From: Alcaligenaceae bacterium
GTDB lineage: Bacteria > Pseudomonadota > Gammaproteobacteria > Burkholderiales > Burkholderiaceae_B
Length of the DNA stretch: 64,000 nt
Assembly (NCBI GenBank): GCA_029263615.1
Contig: JAJUFT010000002.1
Location: 1-64,000, forward strand
Direction of reading: 5' to 3'
The notes under the pieces are model-generated. The model was not told the DNA's origin. It made no database searches and was given only the letters and a program-made list of their open reading frames with translations. Positions 1 to 7,975 of this stretch are shown one piece after another; the stretch's first letter is position 1, and the number at the start of each line of letters is the position of its first letter. A program made the translations under genes and the position numbers.

Positions 1-89
1 CCACGCCTTCCCATCCCGAACAGGACCGTGAAACGCCTTTGCGCCGATGATAGTGGACGGACGTCTGTGAAAGTAGGTCATCGTCAGGC
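1..89 (+). rRNA. rrf: 5S ribosomal RNA, 3' part
   Basis: The first 89 bases match the 3' three quarters of a proteobacterial 5S rRNA: the CCCATCCCGAACAGG loop near position 11, the CGCCGATGATAGTG segment around 41-55 and the closing GAAAGTAGGTCATCGTCAGG at 69-88. The 5' end lies before the window. An intrinsic terminator follows within 20 nt, so this is the end of an rRNA operon. The 3' boundary is approximate to within 1-2 nt. Confidence 0.95.
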
Positions 90-104
90 ACTTATCCCCG
101 CAAT

Positions 105-136
105 ACCCCACCCGAGCTCCTCGGGTGGGGTTTTGT
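105..136 (+). terminator. Intrinsic terminator of the rRNA operon
   Basis: ACCCCACCCGAG (105-116) pairs with the complementary arm ending at 131 around a 3-nt loop, and TTTTGTCTTT follows. The stem is about 12 bp and very GC-rich. It lies directly after the 5S rRNA. Confidence 0.9.
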
Positions 137-220
137 CTTTGTGGCGACGGGAATCGGCTAAAATGCGGGTTTGGTGCCGCCGCTGCGGCACGTGTGTGAT
201 TCACAGGGAGACCCTCTTTC

Positions 221-589
221 ATGTCGCAAGTCTATCCCTCACCGGAACCTGCTGACGGCATCAGCCTGCGCAAACTGACCCATCTCATCTACGGGCTTTT
301 TGCTCTTGGTCTGGTCAGTGCGGGGTTTTTTGGTGTGGCAACCATCGCCGCTGTCGTCCTGGCCTATCTGAAGCGCTCCGACGCTGCAGGCACCGTGTAC
401 GCTCCCCATTTCGACTGGGTTCTCAAGACGTTCTGGTGGGGGCTGCTGTGGTTTGTACTCAGCGGTCTGGCCACCTTCATCTTCATTGGCTGGCTGACCG
501 GTCTGGTTGCGCTGGTGTGGGTGGTCTATCGTATTGCCAAGGGCTGGCTCGCGCTCTGCGCCGGCAATACGCCAACTGCAGACTTTTGA
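221..589 (+). CDS. Small integral membrane protein, DUF4870/COG3671-like
   Basis: A 122-residue protein with hydrophobic segments at about residues 20-48, 68-88 and 92-112 and a short polar N-terminus. The pattern LTHLIYGLFALG, then a charged YLKRSDAAGT loop, then HFDWVLKTFWWGL resembles the DUF4870/COG3671 family of uncharacterised inner-membrane proteins. The start is supported by AGGGAGA about 10 nt upstream. It is flanked by its own strong terminator and by the rRNA terminator, so it is probably monocistronic. Function is unknown; the family call is from memory of the motif pattern. Confidence 0.75.
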   Translation: MSQVYPSPEPADGISLRKLTHLIYGLFALGLVSAGFFGVATIAAVVLAYLKRSDAAGTVYAPHFDWVLKTFWWGLLWFVLSGLATFIFIGWLTGLVALVWVVYRIAKGWLALCAGNTPTADF

Positions 590-620
590 CTCCCCCGAGT
601 TGCCCTGCGGGGGCCATGAC

Positions 621-662
621 AAGAAAAACGCTGATCTCCTGACGGGTCAGCGTTTTTCTTTT
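621..662. terminator. Bidirectional intrinsic terminator
   Basis: AAGAAAAACGCTGA (621-634) and TCAGCGTTTTTCTT (647-660) form a 14-bp stem with a 12-nt loop, with A-runs on one side and T-runs on the other. It can serve both the membrane-protein gene ending at 589 and the convergent SWIB gene ending at 701. Confidence 0.9.
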
Positions 663-700
663 GGGTACCAAGCGTACCCCGTGAATGGTCGAGTCGACGC

Positions 701-973
701 TTACTTCAGATGAGCGCTGACCAGCTTGGTGAGTTCGAACATGGAGACCTGGTCTTTTCCGAACAGCGGACGCAGCTTGTCGTCTGCATTGATATTGCGG
801 CGGTTCTTGGGGTCTTGCAGGTCGTGCTTCTTGATGTATTCCCAGATTTTCTTGGTCACTTCAGTGCGGGGAAGCGGTTCGGAACCGATCACGGCTGCGA
901 GGGTGGCGCTCGGCGTAAGAGGTTTCATGAAAGCTGCATTGGGTTTGCGAGCGGTTTTTTGCGACGTTGCCAT
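701..973 (-). CDS. SWIB/MDM2-domain protein
   Basis: A 90-residue protein made of a short basic, Ala/Lys-rich N-terminus and one SWIB domain (about residues 18-88). Recognisable SWIB elements are PLTPSATLAAVIG, EVTKKIWEYIKKHDLQDP and the closing DDKLRPLFGKDQVSMFELTKLVSAHL. The start is the ATG at 973, preceded by AGGAG about 10 nt away; the longer open frame upstream has no such site. SWIB is best known from eukaryotic chromatin-remodelling subunits and chlamydial proteins. Stand-alone copies occur in bacteria, where the role is not established. It is convergent with the DUF4870-like gene and divergent from the amidohydrolase. Confidence 0.88.
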   Translation of the reverse strand: MATSQKTARKPNAAFMKPLTPSATLAAVIGSEPLPRTEVTKKIWEYIKKHDLQDPKNRRNINADDKLRPLFGKDQVSMFELTKLVSAHLK

Positions 974-1167
974 AGAACGGGGCTCCTGACTGAAGTGATT
1001 GAATTGAATGTACGGGGTGCAGCATAACTTGATAGAAATCTGAGCACCAGCGTTGTGTAGGGATTGTGCCATGGGAATGGCCTTTCGCGCGCGGCAGACA
1101 CGCAGTTGAGCTATGTTAATCTGCCGGTTGTGCGCTCATCCATAGATTGTGCAGGGTTCCCACAAGA

Positions 1168-2376
1168 ATGTCGTATCAACATGTATTGCAGGCCGTCTCT
1201 GCGTATCACGCTGAACTGAAGGCCATTCGTCGCGACATCCACGCTCATCCCGAACTCGGTTTCCAGGAAACCCGCACCGCCGCGCTGGTCGAGCGCTGTT
1301 TGCGGGCATATGGCTATGAAGTCCATACCGGAATTGGCCGCACGGGGGTGGTGGGCGTGCTGGAAGGCAAGGCGAACGACAGTGGGTTGACTGTCGGTTT
1401 GCGCGCCGATATGGATGCGCTGCCGATACACGAATCTTCCGAGTTTCCGCACCGTTCCCGGCAAGCGGGCGTGATGCATGCCTGCGGGCACGACGGCCAC
1501 ACCACCATTTTGTTGGGTGCGGCGCGCCATCTGGCCGAGACGCGAGATTTCAACGGGCGCCTGGTGGTGATTTTCCAGCCAGCAGAAGAAGGGCTCGGCG
1601 GCGCGCAATCCATGCTCGAGGATGGTTTGTTCGAGCGTTTCCATTGTGATGCCATCTATGCGCTGCACACCTGGCCCGGTTTGCCGGCCGGGGTCATCGG
1701 CGTCAACCCCGGGCCAATGATGGCCGCCGCGGATTCTTTCGAAATCCAGATCGAAGGGCGCGGTGGACACGGCGCCCACCCCTATCAGACCAACGACCCG
1801 ATCGTGATTGCGGCGCAGCTGATCAACGCGCTGCAGACCATCGTGTCGAGAAACATCCCCGCACCGGATGCGGCCGTGCTGACCATTGCTGCCGTGAATG
1901 CGGGCAGCCTGGATGCCATGAACGTCATTCCACATCGGGCGTCCATGGTCGGGACCGTCCGCACGTTCAGCCCGGTCGTGCAGGAACAGGTCATCTCGCG
2001 CATGCAGGAAATTGTCGATGGGGTGGCCACCGCGTTCCGCGCGCAGATCGTACTCAAGTACAAGCGGCTCTTTCCGGCGACCATCAACACGCCTCATCAT
2101 GCGGGCCTGGTCGCCGATGTTGCGCGCGAGCTGTTTGGTGACGATCAGGTGGTCGATGACCTGGTGCCCTCCATGGGCTCCGAAGATTTCTCCTTCATGT
2201 TGCAGCAAAGGCCGGGGGCCTACTTCCGGCTGGGGCAGGGTGGCGCCGAAGAGGGCCGTTTCCTGCACAACGCTGCGTTTGATTTCAATGACGCTGTCAT
2301 TCCCCACGGCTGTGCCATGTTCGTGCGCCTGGTGGAACGCAGCATGCCGCTGGCCGGTGGCCGGCACGCCGAGTAG
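1168..2376 (+). CDS. M20 family amidohydrolase (N-acyl-amino-acid or hippurate hydrolase type)
   Basis: A 402-residue zinc- or manganese-dependent hydrolase of the M20 peptidase family that removes acyl groups from N-acyl amino acids. Visible motifs are LRADMDALP, HACGHDGHT (metal-binding Cys and His), FQPAEEG (catalytic Glu pair), the GGHGAHPYQT lid segment and GSEDFSFML near the C-terminus. The ATG at 1168 gives the usual N-terminus; an in-frame TTG at 1147 would add seven residues without support. There is no signal peptide, so it should be cytoplasmic. pyrC follows almost directly, suggesting co-transcription. A paralogue lies at 30456-31658. The true substrate cannot be read from sequence. 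Confidence 0.88.
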   Translation: MSYQHVLQAVSAYHAELKAIRRDIHAHPELGFQETRTAALVERCLRAYGYEVHTGIGRTGVVGVLEGKANDSGLTVGLRADMDALPIHESSEFPHRSRQAGVMHACGHDGHTTILLGAARHLAETRDFNGRLVVIFQPAEEGLGGAQSMLEDGLFERFHCDAIYALHTWPGLPAGVIGVNPGPMMAAADSFEIQIEGRGGHGAHPYQTNDPIVIAAQLINALQTIVSRNIPAPDAAVLTIAAVNAGSLDAMNVIPHRASMVGTVRTFSPVVQEQVISRMQEIVDGVATAFRAQIVLKYKRLFPATINTPHHAGLVADVARELFGDDQVVDDLVPSMGSEDFSFMLQQRPGAYFRLGQGGAEEGRFLHNAAFDFNDAVIPHGCAMFVRLVERSMPLAGGRHAE

Positions 2377-2382
2377 ATGCTC

Positions 2383-3450
2383 ATGTCCGAACTTATTTCC
2401 CAGACCCTGACCCTCATCCGCCCCGACGACTGGCACCTGCACCTGCGCGATGGCGCCACGCTGCAGTCGGTCATCGCGCATACGGCCCGCCAGTTCCAGC
2501 GGGCCATCATCATGCCCAACCTTCAGCCGCCGGTCACCACCGGGGAACGCGCCCTCGAGTACCGTGAGCGCATTCTGGACGCGGTGCTCAAGGCCGGCCT
2601 GCCAGCCGATGCCTTCACGCCCCTGATGACGCTGTACCTCACGGACAACACCTCCGCGGAAGAGATCAGGGGGGCGTACGCTACGGGCGTCATTCACGCC
2701 GTGAAGCTGTATCCGGCCGGGGCCACGACCAATTCCGATGCCGGGGTAACCGATCTGCTGGGGCGCTGCGGCGATGCGCTGGAGGCCATGCAGGACATCG
2801 GCATGCCTTTGCTGGTTCACGGGGAAGTCACCGACCCGGACGTCGACCTGTTCGACCGCGAGGCGGTGTTCATCGAGCGGGTCATGATTCCCCTGCGTCA
2901 GCGATATCCGGCGCTGAAAGTCGTCTTCGAGCACCTGACGACCAAGGAAGGGGTCGACTACGTGAGCCAGGCGGACGGCCCGATCGCCGCCACGCTGACG
3001 GCCCACCATCTGCTCTACAACCGCAATGCCATCTTCCAGGGCGGCTTGCGGCCCCACTGGTACTGTCTGCCCGTGCTGAAGCGTGAAGTGCATCGGCAAG
3101 CGCTTCTTGAGGCGGCGACGAGCGGGTCACCCCGCTTTTTCCTGGGCACCGACAGTGCGCCGCATGCCCGCGGGCGCAAGGAGCACGCCTGCGGCTGTGC
3201 GGGTTGTTACACAGCTCTGCATGCCATGGAACTGTATGCGACGGCCTTTGAGCGCGCCGGCCGGCTCGACAAGCTGGAAGCGTTCGCCAGCCTCAATGGG
3301 CCCGCGTTCTATGGCCTGCCGGTCAATAGCGGCACCCTGACGCTTGAGAAACGTCCTTTCACCATTCCGGAAACGGTTCCCATGGGGGACGATGAGCTGG
3401 TCCCGCTTGCGGCGGGTGAAGCGCTGGAATGGAGTGTCAGAGAAGACTGA
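2383..3450 (+). CDS. pyrC: Dihydroorotase (PyrC, class II)
   Basis: A 355-residue amidohydrolase-superfamily enzyme forming dihydroorotate from carbamoyl aspartate in pyrimidine synthesis. The N-terminal metal site [10 protein letters not shown], the [15 protein letters not shown] segment with the lysine that is carboxylated in the family, the LLVHGEV histidine, and [15 protein letters not shown] with the C-terminal metal Asp are all present. Length matches the E. coli-type class II enzyme. Two in-frame ATGs (2377 and 2383) are possible; the first touches the stop of the upstream gene, so translational coupling is likely. The 3' end faces the convergent ABC-F gene. Confidence 0.95.
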   Translation: MSELISQTLTLIRPDDWHLHLRDGATLQSVIAHTARQFQRAIIMPNLQPPVTTGERALEYRERILDAVLKAGLPADAFTPLMTLYLTDNTSAEEIRGAYATGVIHAVKLYPAGATTNSDAGVTDLLGRCGDALEAMQDIGMPLLVHGEVTDPDVDLFDREAVFIERVMIPLRQRYPALKVVFEHLTTKEGVDYVSQADGPIAATLTAHHLLYNRNAIFQGGLRPHWYCLPVLKREVHRQALLEAATSGSPRFFLGTDSAPHARGRKEHACGCAGCYTALHAMELYATAFERAGRLDKLEAFASLNGPAFYGLPVNSGTLTLEKRPFTIPETVPMGDDELVPLAAGEALEWSVRED

Positions 3451-3477
3451 CCTGAAAGCGAGACGGCAGGGAGCGGC

Positions 3478-3634
3478 GCCGGACCTGGCCATGACAGGCT
3501 CTAGGGCCGGGCCGGACCTGGCATTGGCCGGGCTTCAGGGCCTCGCCGAGCCTCGTATGACCCTGCTCCCGGGCCACCCGGGGCCAGGCTGCGAGCGGAG
3601 TCCCGGGCCACTCAGGGACAGGCTCCGAGGCGCT
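3478..3634. repeat. Degenerate GC-rich direct repeats, unit 33-35 nt
   Basis: The gap between convergent pyrC and the ABC-F gene holds imperfect tandem copies. GCCGGACCTGGC begins at 3478 and again at 3511, exactly 33 nt apart, with similar continuations (AGGCTCTAGGGCC and GGGCTTCAGGGCC). A second pair starts at about 3565 and 3600 with CCCGGGCCAC followed by a CAGGCT element, 35 nt apart. CCCGGG palindromes could also form hairpins. No T-run terminator is seen, and no coding function is supported. Confidence 0.6.
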
Positions 3635-3647
3635 GGGCAGGCGAAGC

Positions 3648-5459
3648 TCAGCTTTCGGCCCGCTTGGCTTCCAGCAGTTCCCAGCGCTCGAACAGGGCTT
3701 CAAGTTTTTTCTCGAGCTCAGCCAATTCTTCATGGATCTGCGTGGCCCGTTCCGGGTTCTTCTGATAGAGCTCCGGATCGGAGAGCTCGGTCGTGAGGGC
3801 TTCCTGCCGGGCTTCCACTTCGGCAATGGTATCGGGCAGGGATTCCAGCTCCTTTGCTTCCCAATTGCTCAGGCGGCTGCGGCCGCTCTTGGGGCGTGTC
3901 GGTGCCGCAGCAGGCCTGGCCTGCGGGGCCGCCTGCGCTGCCGGTTTCGGGGCCTCGTTTTCCCGCGGCTTGCGTTGTGCCAGCCAGTCGTCGTAACCGC
4001 CCACGTACTCGCCCCAGACACCTTCGCCTTCGGCGACCAGCGTCTGAGTCACCACATTGTCGAGGAAGGCGCGGTCGTGGCTGACCAGCAGAACGGTCCC
4101 GCTGTAGTCCTGGATGAGCTCTTCAAGGAGTTCGAGGGTCTCGATATCCAGGTCGTTGGTTGGCTCATCGAGAACGAGCACGTTGGTGGGGCGGGCAAAC
4201 ATGCGCGCCAGGGCCAGACGGGCGCGCTCGCCGCCCGAGAGCGAAGATACCGGGGACTGCGCCCGGGCAGGAGGAAAGAGGAAGTCTTCCAGGTAGCTCA
4301 TGACGTGCTTGCGCTGGTCGCCGATTTCCACCCATTCGCTGCCGGGGTTGATGGTCTCGGCCAGCGTGGCGTTCTCGTCCAGACGGGAACGCATCTGGTC
4401 GAAGTAGCCCACGGTGAGGTTGGTGCCATGGCGCACCGTGCCGTTGTCCGGTTTGAGTTCACCCAGAATAATTCTGAGCAGGGTGGTCTTGCCGGCGCCG
4501 TTCGGGCCGATCAGGCCGATGCGGTCACCCCGCATGATGGTGGTCGACAGGTTGCGCACAATGACGCGGTCACCGAAGCGGTGGCTGACATTCTCAAGCT
4601 CGGCCACCAGCTTGCCGGAGCGGGCGCCTTCCGCCACGGCCATGCGCACATTGCCTGACTGTTCACGACGCGCTGCGCGTTCACGACGCAGCTGTTCCAG
4701 ACGGCGCACGCGCCCCTCGTTACGGGTGCGCCGGGCCTCCACGCCCTTGCGGATCCAGACTTCTTCCTGGGCCAGAAATTTGTCGAAGCGCGAATTCTGC
4801 TGTGCTTCGGCTTCCAGCATTTCGGCCTTACGGGCCTGCCACTGCGAGAAATTGCCGGGAAAACTGTAGAGCTGGCCGCGGTCGAGTTCCACGATGCGGT
4901 TGGCGACTTCGTCGAGAAATCGTCGATCGTGGGTGATCACCACCAGGGTGCAGCGAGATTCCAGCAGCTTTTCCTGCAGCCAGAGAATGCCGTCGAAATC
5001 GAGGTGGTTGGTGGGTTCGTCGAGCAGAAGGAGATCGGGCTGGTCGGCCAGCGCGCGGGCCAGGGCCACCCGTTTGCGGGTGCCGCCGGACAGACCTTCG
5101 ATGCGAGCGTCGCCCTGCAGGCCGAGCTGATCGATCAAGGTGCCGGCAATGGAGGGGCGTTGCCAGTCTTCGCGTTCAATATAGTTGCCGCAAAGCACTT
5201 CCATGACGGTGGCCTGGGGGTCGAGCTCGGGTTCCTGTTCGACCGTGGCGACGGTCAGGCCATTCATCCGCATGACCTCTCCGTCGTCGGGTTCAATGCG
5301 GCCATCCAGAATCTTGAGCAGAGAGGACTTTCCCGCCCCGTTGCGGCCGATCAGGCCGATGCGGTCGCCTTGCAATATGCTGAAGTCGGCACCATCCAGC
5401 AGGGCATGGTGCCCGAAAGCCAGTTGAACCTTGGAAAGCGTGATCAGGGATACGGTCAT
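3648..5459 (-). CDS. ABC-F family ATPase (Uup-like)
   Basis: A 603-residue cytosolic protein with two ABC ATPase domains and no membrane segments. The first domain has GRNGAGKSSLLK (Walker A), LSGGTRKRVALARAL (signature) and LLLLDEPTNHLD; the second has GPNGAGKTTLLR, LSGGERARLALARMF and VLVLDEPTNDLD. An Arg/Glu-rich linker joins them (around residues 225-275). A charged C-terminal coiled coil (after the Ala/Pro-rich segment near 510-530) is the hallmark of Uup rather than EttA. ABC-F proteins act on ribosomes or nucleic acid rather than in transport; Uup is linked to transposon excision and ribosome rescue. The start is set at MTVSLITLSKVQ; upstream in-frame codons give a Cys/Phe-rich extension atypical of the family. 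Confidence 0.88.
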   Translation of the reverse strand: MTVSLITLSKVQLAFGHHALLDGADFSILQGDRIGLIGRNGAGKSSLLKILDGRIEPDDGEVMRMNGLTVATVEQEPELDPQATVMEVLCGNYIEREDWQRPSIAGTLIDQLGLQGDARIEGLSGGTRKRVALARALADQPDLLLLDEPTNHLDFDGILWLQEKLLESRCTLVVITHDRRFLDEVANRIVELDRGQLYSFPGNFSQWQARKAEMLEAEAQQNSRFDKFLAQEEVWIRKGVEARRTRNEGRVRRLEQLRRERAARREQSGNVRMAVAEGARSGKLVAELENVSHRFGDRVIVRNLSTTIMRGDRIGLIGPNGAGKTTLLRIILGELKPDNGTVRHGTNLTVGYFDQMRSRLDENATLAETINPGSEWVEIGDQRKHVMSYLEDFLFPPARAQSPVSSLSGGERARLALARMFARPTNVLVLDEPTNDLDIETLELLEELIQDYSGTVLLVSHDRAFLDNVVTQTLVAEGEGVWGEYVGGYDDWLAQRKPRENEAPKPAAQAAPQARPAAAPTRPKSGRSRLSNWEAKELESLPDTIAEVEARQEALTTELSDPELYQKNPERATQIHEELAELEKKLEALFERWELLEAKRAES

Positions 5460-5535
5460 CGTGCTGAGAAATCGGAAGCAGAAAAAACAAGACGGCGCAA
5501 ACACCTGCCGCCAGGAGCCTTCTATTGTCGCAGGT

Positions 5536-5541
5536 TACAAT
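5536..5541 (+). promoter_or_regulatory. Candidate -10 box of rnpB
   Basis: TACAAT lies 8-9 nt before the predicted 5' end of the RNase P RNA, the spacing expected for a sigma-70 -10 element. No good -35 hexamer was found at 16-18 nt upstream, so the promoter is only half supported. Confidence 0.5.
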
Positions 5542-5549
5542 GCCCGGGT

Positions 5550-5948
5550 GGGGCGAGTCGGGCAGTCGCGGTGTGCAAGCATCGAGGAAGGTCCGGACTC
5601 CATAGGGCAGGGTAGCGGCTAACAGCCGTCCGGCGTCGTGGCACGCACGTGCCGCCAAGCCGAGGAATAGGGCCACAGAGACGAGTCTGCGGCGGGGGCT
5701 CTTCGGGGCACGGGTACGGCCACTCCGTACTCCGCATCGGTTCTGCCGGTGCGACGCTGCAGGGTGAAACGCGGCAACCTCTACCCGGAGCAACATCAAA
5801 TAGGCATGCGCCGGCTCTTCGGAGCCGACAGGGCGGCCCGCCCGAGCATGCGGGTAGATGGCACGAGCGCGTCAGTAATGGCGCGCCCAGATGAATGATT
5901 GCCCGTCGGTCATCCGGCGTACAGAATCCGGCCTATAGACTCGCCTCA
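5550..5948 (+). ncRNA. rnpB: RNase P RNA, bacterial type A
   Basis: About 399 nt with the universally conserved blocks in order: GAGGAAGGTCCGGACTCC near 5583, ACAGAGACGAGTCTGC near 5674, GGTGAAACGCGGCAACCTCT near 5762, AGATGAATGATTGCCC near 5890 and ACAGAATCCGGCCTATAGAC near 5921. The ends GGCGAGTC (about 5552) and GACTCGCC (about 5938) pair as helix P1 and set the limits. It is the catalytic RNA that matures tRNA 5' ends. It sits just upstream of the dcw cluster. Ends are accurate to a few nucleotides. The following 150 nt holds only a weak GGGG-TCTT-CCCC hairpin (near 5965) and no gene. Confidence 0.96.
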
Positions 5949-6105
5949 CATTTCTTCACCATCGGGGTCTTCCCCGGGTGTCAAGCTAAAGCTCTTCCTT
6001 TAGTAGATCTTCCAATCCCTTGATTTTCATATGATTTTCCCGCTGGCGAAATCTTCATTTCGCCGCTAAGTGCTTGTTGTCATTGAAAAAAATCGCTACC
6101 TGCGC

Positions 6106-6134
6106 TTGACCGTGTCATTCGCTTACCGTAGAGT
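6106..6134 (+). promoter_or_regulatory. Promoter of the dcw cluster (Pmra)
   Basis: TTGACC (6106-6111) and TAGAGT (6129-6134) are separated by exactly 17 nt, a good sigma-70 promoter. The -10 box abuts and overlaps the first MraZ-type operator repeat at 6133, so MraZ binding would block the polymerase. This fits the known autorepression of the mra promoter by MraZ. Confidence 0.75.
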
Positions 6135-6172
6135 GGGAGAAAGTAGGATAAAGTGCACGAAAGTGGGGGAAA
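6133..6172 (+). promoter_or_regulatory. MraZ operator: four 10-nt direct repeats
   Basis: Four head-to-tail decamers start at 6133, 6143, 6153 and 6163: GTGGGAGAAA, GTAGGATAAA, GTGCACGAAA and GTGGGGGAAA. Known MraZ sites are TGGGN repeats with 5-nt spacers, the same 10-nt period. The first and fourth copies match fully; the second and third are degenerate in the GGG core. They sit between the -10 box and the mraZ start, as expected for autoregulation. Confidence 0.82.
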
Positions 6173-6177
6173 AGGTC

Positions 6178-6606
6178 TTGTTCCAGGGAAGCAGCGCACT
6201 CTCGTTGGATGCCAAGGGTCGGTTGACAATACCGACCCGGCATCGTGACGCGCTCGCCAACCAGTGCGACGGCCAATTGACCCTTACACGCCACCCGGAT
6301 GGATGTCTGCTGGTCTATCCGCGCCCGGTCTGGGAAGTGAAGCGCGAGGAAATCGCGCGCCTTCCGGCAGGTGCGCGTGTGCTGCAGCGACTCATGTTGG
6401 GAAATGCTCAGGACGTCGATATCGACGGAGCAGGGCGCATTCTGGTTGCGCCCGAACTACGCAGCGCCGCCGGGCTCAGCAAGGAAGTCATGCTGCTGGG
6501 CATGGGCGCGCATTTCGAGCTTTGGGATGCAGTGACCTTGCAGCGTCGTGAAGCAGAAGACCTGGCCAAGGGCATGGCGGACATCCTTGATCAATTTTCT
6601 TTCTGA
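6178..6606 (+). CDS. mraZ: MraZ transcriptional regulator
   Basis: A 142-residue protein with two AbrB-like swapped-hairpin domains. The first contains [19 protein letters not shown] and the second contains [17 protein letters not shown]; both carry the family D-x-x-GR core. MraZ forms an oligomeric ring that binds the repeats upstream of its own gene and represses the dcw operon. The family start motif (M)[10 protein letters not shown] places the start at the TTG codon at 6178, with GGGGGAAAAGG just upstream. An upstream in-frame extension to 6070 would run through the promoter and operator and is rejected. The rare TTG start may keep MraZ level low. Confidence 0.93.
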   Translation: MFQGSSALSLDAKGRLTIPTRHRDALANQCDGQLTLTRHPDGCLLVYPRPVWEVKREEIARLPAGARVLQRLMLGNAQDVDIDGAGRILVAPELRSAAGLSKEVMLLGMGAHFELWDAVTLQRREAEDLAKGMADILDQFSF

Positions 6607-6614
6607 GCGGTTTT

Positions 6615-7682
6615 ATGGAATTCGTGCACCGTACCGTGCTGTTGGAGCCCGCAGTGGACGCATTGCTGAACGCATCGTTCGGCAAGCGTCGCGCGCGTGG
6701 CACGCAGGCTTCGGAGGTCGCACCGCCGCTCAACGGCATCTATGTCGACGGCACCTTTGGTCGCGGGGGGCACAGCCGACTGCTGCTGGAACGGCTCGGG
6801 CCTGACGCCACCCTGGTGGTCTTCGACAAAGACCCGCAAGCCATCGAGGTTGCCCGGGAACTGAGTGAACGCGATCCGCGTGTACGGGTGGTTCACGGCG
6901 GCTTCGGCGATATGCCTGAACACCTTGAGGCTTTGGGAATACGGCAGGTCAACGGCGTATTGCTGGACCTGGGCGTCTCATCGCCTCAGATCGACGACGC
7001 AAGTCGGGGCTTTTCCTTCATGAGGGATGGCCCGCTCGACATGCGCATGGACACCAGCAGCGGGATCACCGCCGCGCAATGGCTGGAAGAAGCCAGCCTT
7101 GAAGAAATAAAGGAGGTCATAGCTCATTATGGCGAAGAACGGTTTGCTTTCCAGATTGCAAAGGCGGTTGTTGCTGGCCGCGAATCACGGCCGCTGCGCA
7201 CCACGCTCGAACTCGCCGAGCTCGTCGCCAACACCGTCCGCACTCGCGAAAAAGGTCAACACCCGGCCACACGCAGCTTTCAAGCTATACGGATTCACAT
7301 CAACCAGGAGCTCCAGGAACTCGCTTGCGCCCTCGCGGCAATTCTGACCGTGCTCGCCCCGGGAGGGCGACTGGCCATCATCAGCTTCCATTCCCTGGAA
7401 GACCGCATGGTCAAGCAATGCATTGCGGCGGCTGCGCGGCCGGGGATGGCCATGGCGCGTCTGCCCATTCCTGAAGACCAGATGCCGCCGCCCGTTCTGA
7501 TTTCGCTCGGCAAGGTGGTGCCCAGCGCCGAAGAAACGGCAGAGAACATCCGCGCGCGCTCGGCGGTCATGCGAGTCGCCGAACGCACCGAGGCACCGCT
7601 TCACCCCGATCAGGGGGCTTCCTTCGTCAAGGCCATGCGGCTGGTGCCGCTGGGTGGCAAGACCCGCGGAGGGAAGCGCTGA
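6615..7682 (+). CDS. rsmH: 16S rRNA (cytosine-1402-N4)-methyltransferase RsmH (MraW)
   Basis: A 355-residue SAM-dependent enzyme that methylates C1402 of 16S rRNA. Typical motifs are [13 protein letters not shown] at the N-terminus, [12 protein letters not shown] (SAM site), [26 protein letters not shown] and [15 protein letters not shown]. Relative to E. coli there is an insert of about 18 basic and polar residues (about residues 24-41) just before the SAM-binding strand. The gene starts 8 nt after mraZ and overlaps ftsL by one base, so it is translated within the dcw operon. Confidence 0.95.
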   Translation: MEFVHRTVLLEPAVDALLNASFGKRRARGTQASEVAPPLNGIYVDGTFGRGGHSRLLLERLGPDATLVVFDKDPQAIEVARELSERDPRVRVVHGGFGDMPEHLEALGIRQVNGVLLDLGVSSPQIDDASRGFSFMRDGPLDMRMDTSSGITAAQWLEEASLEEIKEVIAHYGEERFAFQIAKAVVAGRESRPLRTTLELAELVANTVRTREKGQHPATRSFQAIRIHINQELQELACALAAILTVLAPGGRLAIISFHSLEDRMVKQCIAAAARPGMAMARLPIPEDQMPPPVLISLGKVVPSAEETAENIRARSAVMRVAERTEAPLHPDQGASFVKAMRLVPLGGKTRGGKR

Positions 7683-7975
7683 TGGGTCGCATGTGCGTCG
7701 TCCTCGCAATTGCTCTCATGGTTTCCGCCATCTCTCTGGTGACGGCCCGCCATCAATCGCGTCAGTTGTTCGTGGCGGTCGAGCGTCTCGAAGATCGCAG
7801 CCGTGAGCTCGACATCGAATGGCGTCGGCTGCAGCTCGAGCGCGCCGAGCTGGCACGCAACGCACGTATCGACCACATCGCCCGGCGGGACCTGGGCATG
7901 GTCACCGTCACCCCCGAACGCAGCATCTATCTCGACCGGCTCGACTCGGGCAGCGGGCAAGGAGGGCAGCGGTGA
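7682..7975 (+). CDS. ftsL: Cell division protein FtsL
   Basis: A 97-residue bitopic membrane protein: a very short cytoplasmic end, a transmembrane helix at about residues 4-21 (VVLAIALMVSAISLVTA), then a periplasmic heptad-like coiled coil (about 28-60) and the conserved RDLGMVTVTPERSIYL tail. FtsL joins FtsQ and FtsB in the divisome and activates FtsWI. Its ATG overlaps the rsmH stop by one base and its stop overlaps the ftsI GTG by four. Sequence conservation in the family is low; position and topology carry the call. Confidence 0.9.
   Translation: MGRMCVVLAIALMVSAISLVTARHQSRQLFVAVERLEDRSRELDIEWRRLQLERAELARNARIDHIARRDLGMVTVTPERSIYLDRLDSGSGQGGQR

Noticed and set aside
1111-3099. A 660-codon minus-strand open frame opposite the M20 and pyrC genes
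   Set aside because: It spans two unrelated well-supported genes and shows the composition of an antisense shadow.
3478-3634. Possible CRISPR array
   Set aside because: The units are tandem and imperfect with no unique spacers, and no cas gene is present.
6070-6177. N-terminal extension of MraZ by 36 residues
   Set aside because: These bases carry the promoter and the operator repeats, and the family start aligns with the TTG at 6178.
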